Both the position numbers and the translations under genes were made by a program. DNA of 62,441 bases. It comes from Pseudomonadota bacterium (GTDB taxonomy: Bacteria > Desulfobacterota > SM23-61). The stretch lies in assembly GCA_018819135.1 (NCBI GenBank), contig JAHJQK010000144.1:1-62441 (forward strand). Direction: 5' to 3'. This document shows positions 60,515-62,441 of this stretch, piece after piece (within the stretch, counting starts at the first letter, position 1; the number at the start of each line of letters is the position of its first letter). The notes under the pieces were generated by a model. That model was not told where the DNA came from. It was given only the letters and a program-made list of their open reading frames with translations, and did not search any database.

Positions 60515-60781
60515 TCCGATTTCATTCCCCTCCAGGGCATTAAAAATTTATTTTTGGACGCAGATAAACCCAGATTTTCAAGATTAAATATAGAAAATTA
60601 AATTTAAAACATTAAATCAATTTAGATGAAAAACACTTTGTCATTCCCACGCAGGCGGGAATCCATCCCGCCGCAAGCGGGACTGCTTTCGCAGGAATGA
60701 CTCAAAGGATGACAATTTAGTTATTGCTTTTAGTTTCTGCGGACATCGGCGAAAATCCGCGTCCGAATGGATTTGTTTCTT
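60515..60781. repeat. Dispersed repeats upstream of tkt
   Basis: A family A piece (60548-60600, and CGCGTCCG near 60760) and the common TCATTCCCACGCAGGCGGGA / TTTCGCAGGAATGA palindromic repeat at about 60638-60709. No gene. Confidence 0.65.
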
Positions 60782-61561
60782 TTAATCGAATCTGGTTATT
60801 TTCACCCCGACAAAAGGCATTTTGTCTATGTAGTCCTTCAATAAAACTTTTTTCACGGCTCCACCCTTATTTTTTAGTCCGCTGGCGTGGATCAAATAGA
60901 TTTCTCTCCTCCCGGCAAGCTCTTCTATTTTTACGATCCCCATATGCCCGACGCCTTCATCCACCATCCGCTTCTCCGGAAATTTCATGAAAAATATAAG
61001 ATCCCCGCTTTTTAATTTGGCCATTCCCCTTATCAGTTCTGCGGAGGGAAGAATTTCCCAGAAGTCCCTCCCTCTGGATCCTTTGATCCGGATGGTTCGC
61101 CCCATCTGAAAAGTAATTTCTTTTCCCCATTTGCCGCTATGAATCATGTCCTCTCCGTATTCAAACCGGTCATCGTAATTGATCACCTTGCCATCTTTGA
61201 GCATGCCCCGAGAATGGAAACGTTTCTGGAGGGCAATTTGGACGGCCTCTTCAGGATTATGACTTAGGGCAAGTTCAACGGCTCGAAAAGATAAATACAT
61301 ACAGTCAACTTTTTCATCGGCCACAATAACTGCCCTGGAGACGTAATCTCCTTTTGGATCTTCATCATACGGCGTACCGACAAACCTTTCGGCCCAGAAG
61401 GCGATCCTTTCCCCGACCCGCTTTCCCTGAAGTTCACCTTGCTTCCGGTGAATTTCTTCATCGGGAATGGCCCAGCCGAGCTGGGCAGCAAAAAAGAGGA
61501 AGACGGGAAGGAAAAAAAGAGATTTGATAAATAGAAAAGAGAATTTTATTTTTTTCATCAT
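60782..61561 (-). CDS. Exported DUF1460/NlpC-P60-like protein
   Basis: 259 residues with a signal peptide (FSFLFIKSLFFLPVFLFF, ending at about GWAI). RFVGTPYDEDPKGDY and EKVDCMYLSFRAVELAL with a candidate catalytic Cys, and VGHMGIVKIEE with a candidate His, fit the DUF1460 group of papain-like amidases. It may act on peptidoglycan peptides in the periplasm. The overall match is partial. Confidence 0.65.
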   Translation of the reverse strand: MMKKIKFSFLFIKSLFFLPVFLFFAAQLGWAIPDEEIHRKQGELQGKRVGERIAFWAERFVGTPYDEDPKGDYVSRAVIVADEKVDCMYLSFRAVELALSHNPEEAVQIALQKRFHSRGMLKDGKVINYDDRFEYGEDMIHSGKWGKEITFQMGRTIRIKGSRGRDFWEILPSAELIRGMAKLKSGDLIFFMKFPEKRMVDEGVGHMGIVKIEELAGRREIYLIHASGLKNKGGAVKKVLLKDYIDKMPFVGVKITRFD

Positions 61562-61710
61562 TTAATGTTACCAAATATCAAAAATGATACCAATCCTTTT
61601 CCGTCCCCATGTCCTCCTGTAATTTTTCAGCAAAGCGTAGCTCGTGGCTGCCGGGGAAAATATCCTGAGCAGCGAAAAATCGCTTTTTTCAGAGATCTCA
61701 ATAATTTCCC

Positions 61711-61738
61711 TTGACATTTGTAATTCATTTATTACAAT
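61711..61738 (+). promoter_or_regulatory. Promoter with embedded operator of the toxin-antitoxin pair
   Basis: TTGACA (61711-61716), 16-base spacer, TACAAT (61733-61738). The inverted repeat TTGTAAT (61718-61724) and ATTACAA (61731-61737) fills the spacer, a natural site for autorepression by the antitoxin. Transcription would start about two bases before ATG 61747, so the message may be leaderless. Confidence 0.65.
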
Positions 61739-61746
61739 AGATTACT

Positions 61747-62220
61747 ATGAAAATCCTGATGGACGCGGATTGTTTAATCAAAATTACAAAGGCGGGGCTT
61801 AAAGAATCCCTCTGTCAAAAGGATGAAGTTGTCATTCCCTTTATCGTGAAGCTGGAGGTTGTGGACGCCGGAAAAACGAAAGGTTGCGCAGATGCTAATG
61901 CCGTAGAGAAAAATATTCAAAGTGGACTCATTTCCTTAATTGAAGAAGGTTCCCCGCGGAATAGGAAAGGTGATCAAGCGTTAATCAACGCTTTTAAACG
62001 GGAAGGATATGATTGGGTGGCGACGGATGATACCAAGTTGATCCGTATACTCAGGGCAAGCACCATTCCCTTTATCTTGCCTGCTCTTATGATTTATTCC
62101 CTTTACGAACGGGGGCAAATAGACCAAGTTATGGCCTTGGACTGGCTCGAAAGGCTTTCTGCATTTATCAGCGAAGAGGAGTACAGCATGGCTGTCCTTT
62201 TAATAAAGGAGAAATCATGA
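61747..62220 (+). CDS. PIN-domain-like toxin
   Basis: 157 residues. MKILMDADCLIKITKAGL carries the first Asp of a PIN domain; VVIPFIVKLEVVDAGKTKGC has the Glu position; GDQALINAFKREGYDWVATDD supplies further acids. The C-terminal ~40 residues are a helical extension. Probably a VapC-like RNase. There is no ribosome binding site, consistent with a leaderless message. It overlaps the antitoxin gene by four bases; toxin-first order is less common. Confidence 0.7.
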   Translation: MKILMDADCLIKITKAGLKESLCQKDEVVIPFIVKLEVVDAGKTKGCADANAVEKNIQSGLISLIEEGSPRNRKGDQALINAFKREGYDWVATDDTKLIRILRASTIPFILPALMIYSLYERGQIDQVMALDWLERLSAFISEEEYSMAVLLIKEKS

Positions 62221-62441
62221 AAGTTAAATCGATCCGCATTCCCGAGGAAATCGATAAAGCCATCAATTACGTCGCTAAATCGGAAAAGCTTGAAAAAACA
62301 AGCTCCCTTCGGAAACTGACCAGAATGGGATTCGAATACTATATTGCTAAATCTTACGAGAAAGGCAAATTGACCCTTAGGGAGGCAGCATGTCTTTTGA
62401 ACCTATCCCTTTCCGAAACTATAGACCTCCTGAATGAATTG
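62217..62441 (+). CDS. Antitoxin-like protein, cut by the window end
   Basis: At least 75 residues, open to the end of the window. MKVKSIRIPEEIDKAINYVA looks like a ribbon-helix-helix N-terminus. The stretch EKGKLTLREAACLLNLSLSE resembles the helix-turn-helix of UPF0175-type antitoxins. The GGAG site lies inside the toxin gene end, and the ATGA overlap couples translation. Probably represses the promoter at 61711-61738. Confidence 0.7.
   Translation, partial: MKVKSIRIPEEIDKAINYVAKSEKLEKTSSLRKLTRMGFEYYIAKSYEKGKLTLREAACLLNLSLSETIDLLNEL

Noticed and set aside
16669..60600. CRISPR array made of the recurring CGCAGAT repeats
   Set aside because: Copies are 90-170 bases, thousands of bases apart and irregularly spaced; no cas genes are present.

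Overview
The window looks like a chromosomal piece of a Desulfobacterota (former Deltaproteobacteria) genome of medium GC. The basis is the gene mix: an archaeal-type entry into the shikimate pathway, a TRAP transporter beside GlcD/GlcF-type oxidoreductases, a corrinoid methyltransferase pair, HD-GYP, GAF and PilZ signalling proteins, a branched-chain amino acid ABC transporter beside an acyl-CoA ligase, and many dispersed 100-170 bp palindromic repeats between genes. This is inference; there is no rRNA to confirm it.

Region 1 (1-16.5 kb) is an accessory, defence-like island. It holds two tandem HEPN-type proteins (the second is AbiV-like), a DUF4238 protein with a probable C-terminal frameshift, a tightly overlapping three-gene operon (receiver-TIR fusion, soluble histidine kinase, single-domain receiver), a duplicated coiled-coil gene with a repeated hairpin, an IS630-type transposase, a remnant transposase, an unusual 3.1-kb insertion element with two DDE transposases and two small helix-turn-helix proteins, an MNT/HEPN toxin-antitoxin pair, two fragments of a DUF932 gene and an AAA/DUF4143 ATPase. 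The receiver-TIR operon is the best candidate for an undescribed system: a predicted NAD-consuming TIR domain placed under two-component control.

Region 2 (16.5-19.3 kb) has a tRNA-Leu, small basic proteins (one with a Rho-N-like domain), a DUF4177 protein and a GAF-PilZ protein behind a sigma-54-like promoter.

Region 3 (19.3-34.3 kb) is a nearly complete aromatic amino acid supercluster, all on the plus strand: ADH synthase, dehydroquinate synthase II, aroD, aroE, aroA, aroK, aroC, pheA, then trpE, G, D, C, F, B, A. Each half is preceded by what reads as a ribosome-mediated attenuator. Before the aro genes a 31-residue leader peptide is rich in Phe, Tyr and Trp. Before trpE a 50-residue leader carries Trp-Trp-Trp. 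Both are followed by mutually exclusive hairpins and a strong terminator. No tyrA is seen.

Region 4 (34.3-62.4 kb) is a mixed metabolic region: a GYD protein, mntP, livM next to a strange in-frame mosaic of a substrate-binding protein, LivG and an acyl-CoA ligase, a UbiA prenyltransferase, a PIG-L deacetylase, an HD-GYP protein with a ferredoxin-like partner, an OYE-type reductase, DUF192, a VWA protein, glcD/glcF-like genes, dctPQM, a MtaA-like methyltransferase with its corrinoid protein, enoyl-CoA hydratase, DUF218, a lipoate ligase-like protein, a pentose phosphate set (gnd, tal and an internally deleted transketolase), a DUF1460-like protein, and a PIN-type toxin with its antitoxin cut by the window end. 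A compact minus-strand unit at 44.6-44.9 kb, with promoter, 33-residue hydrophobic peptide and two terminators, is another small gene worth attention.
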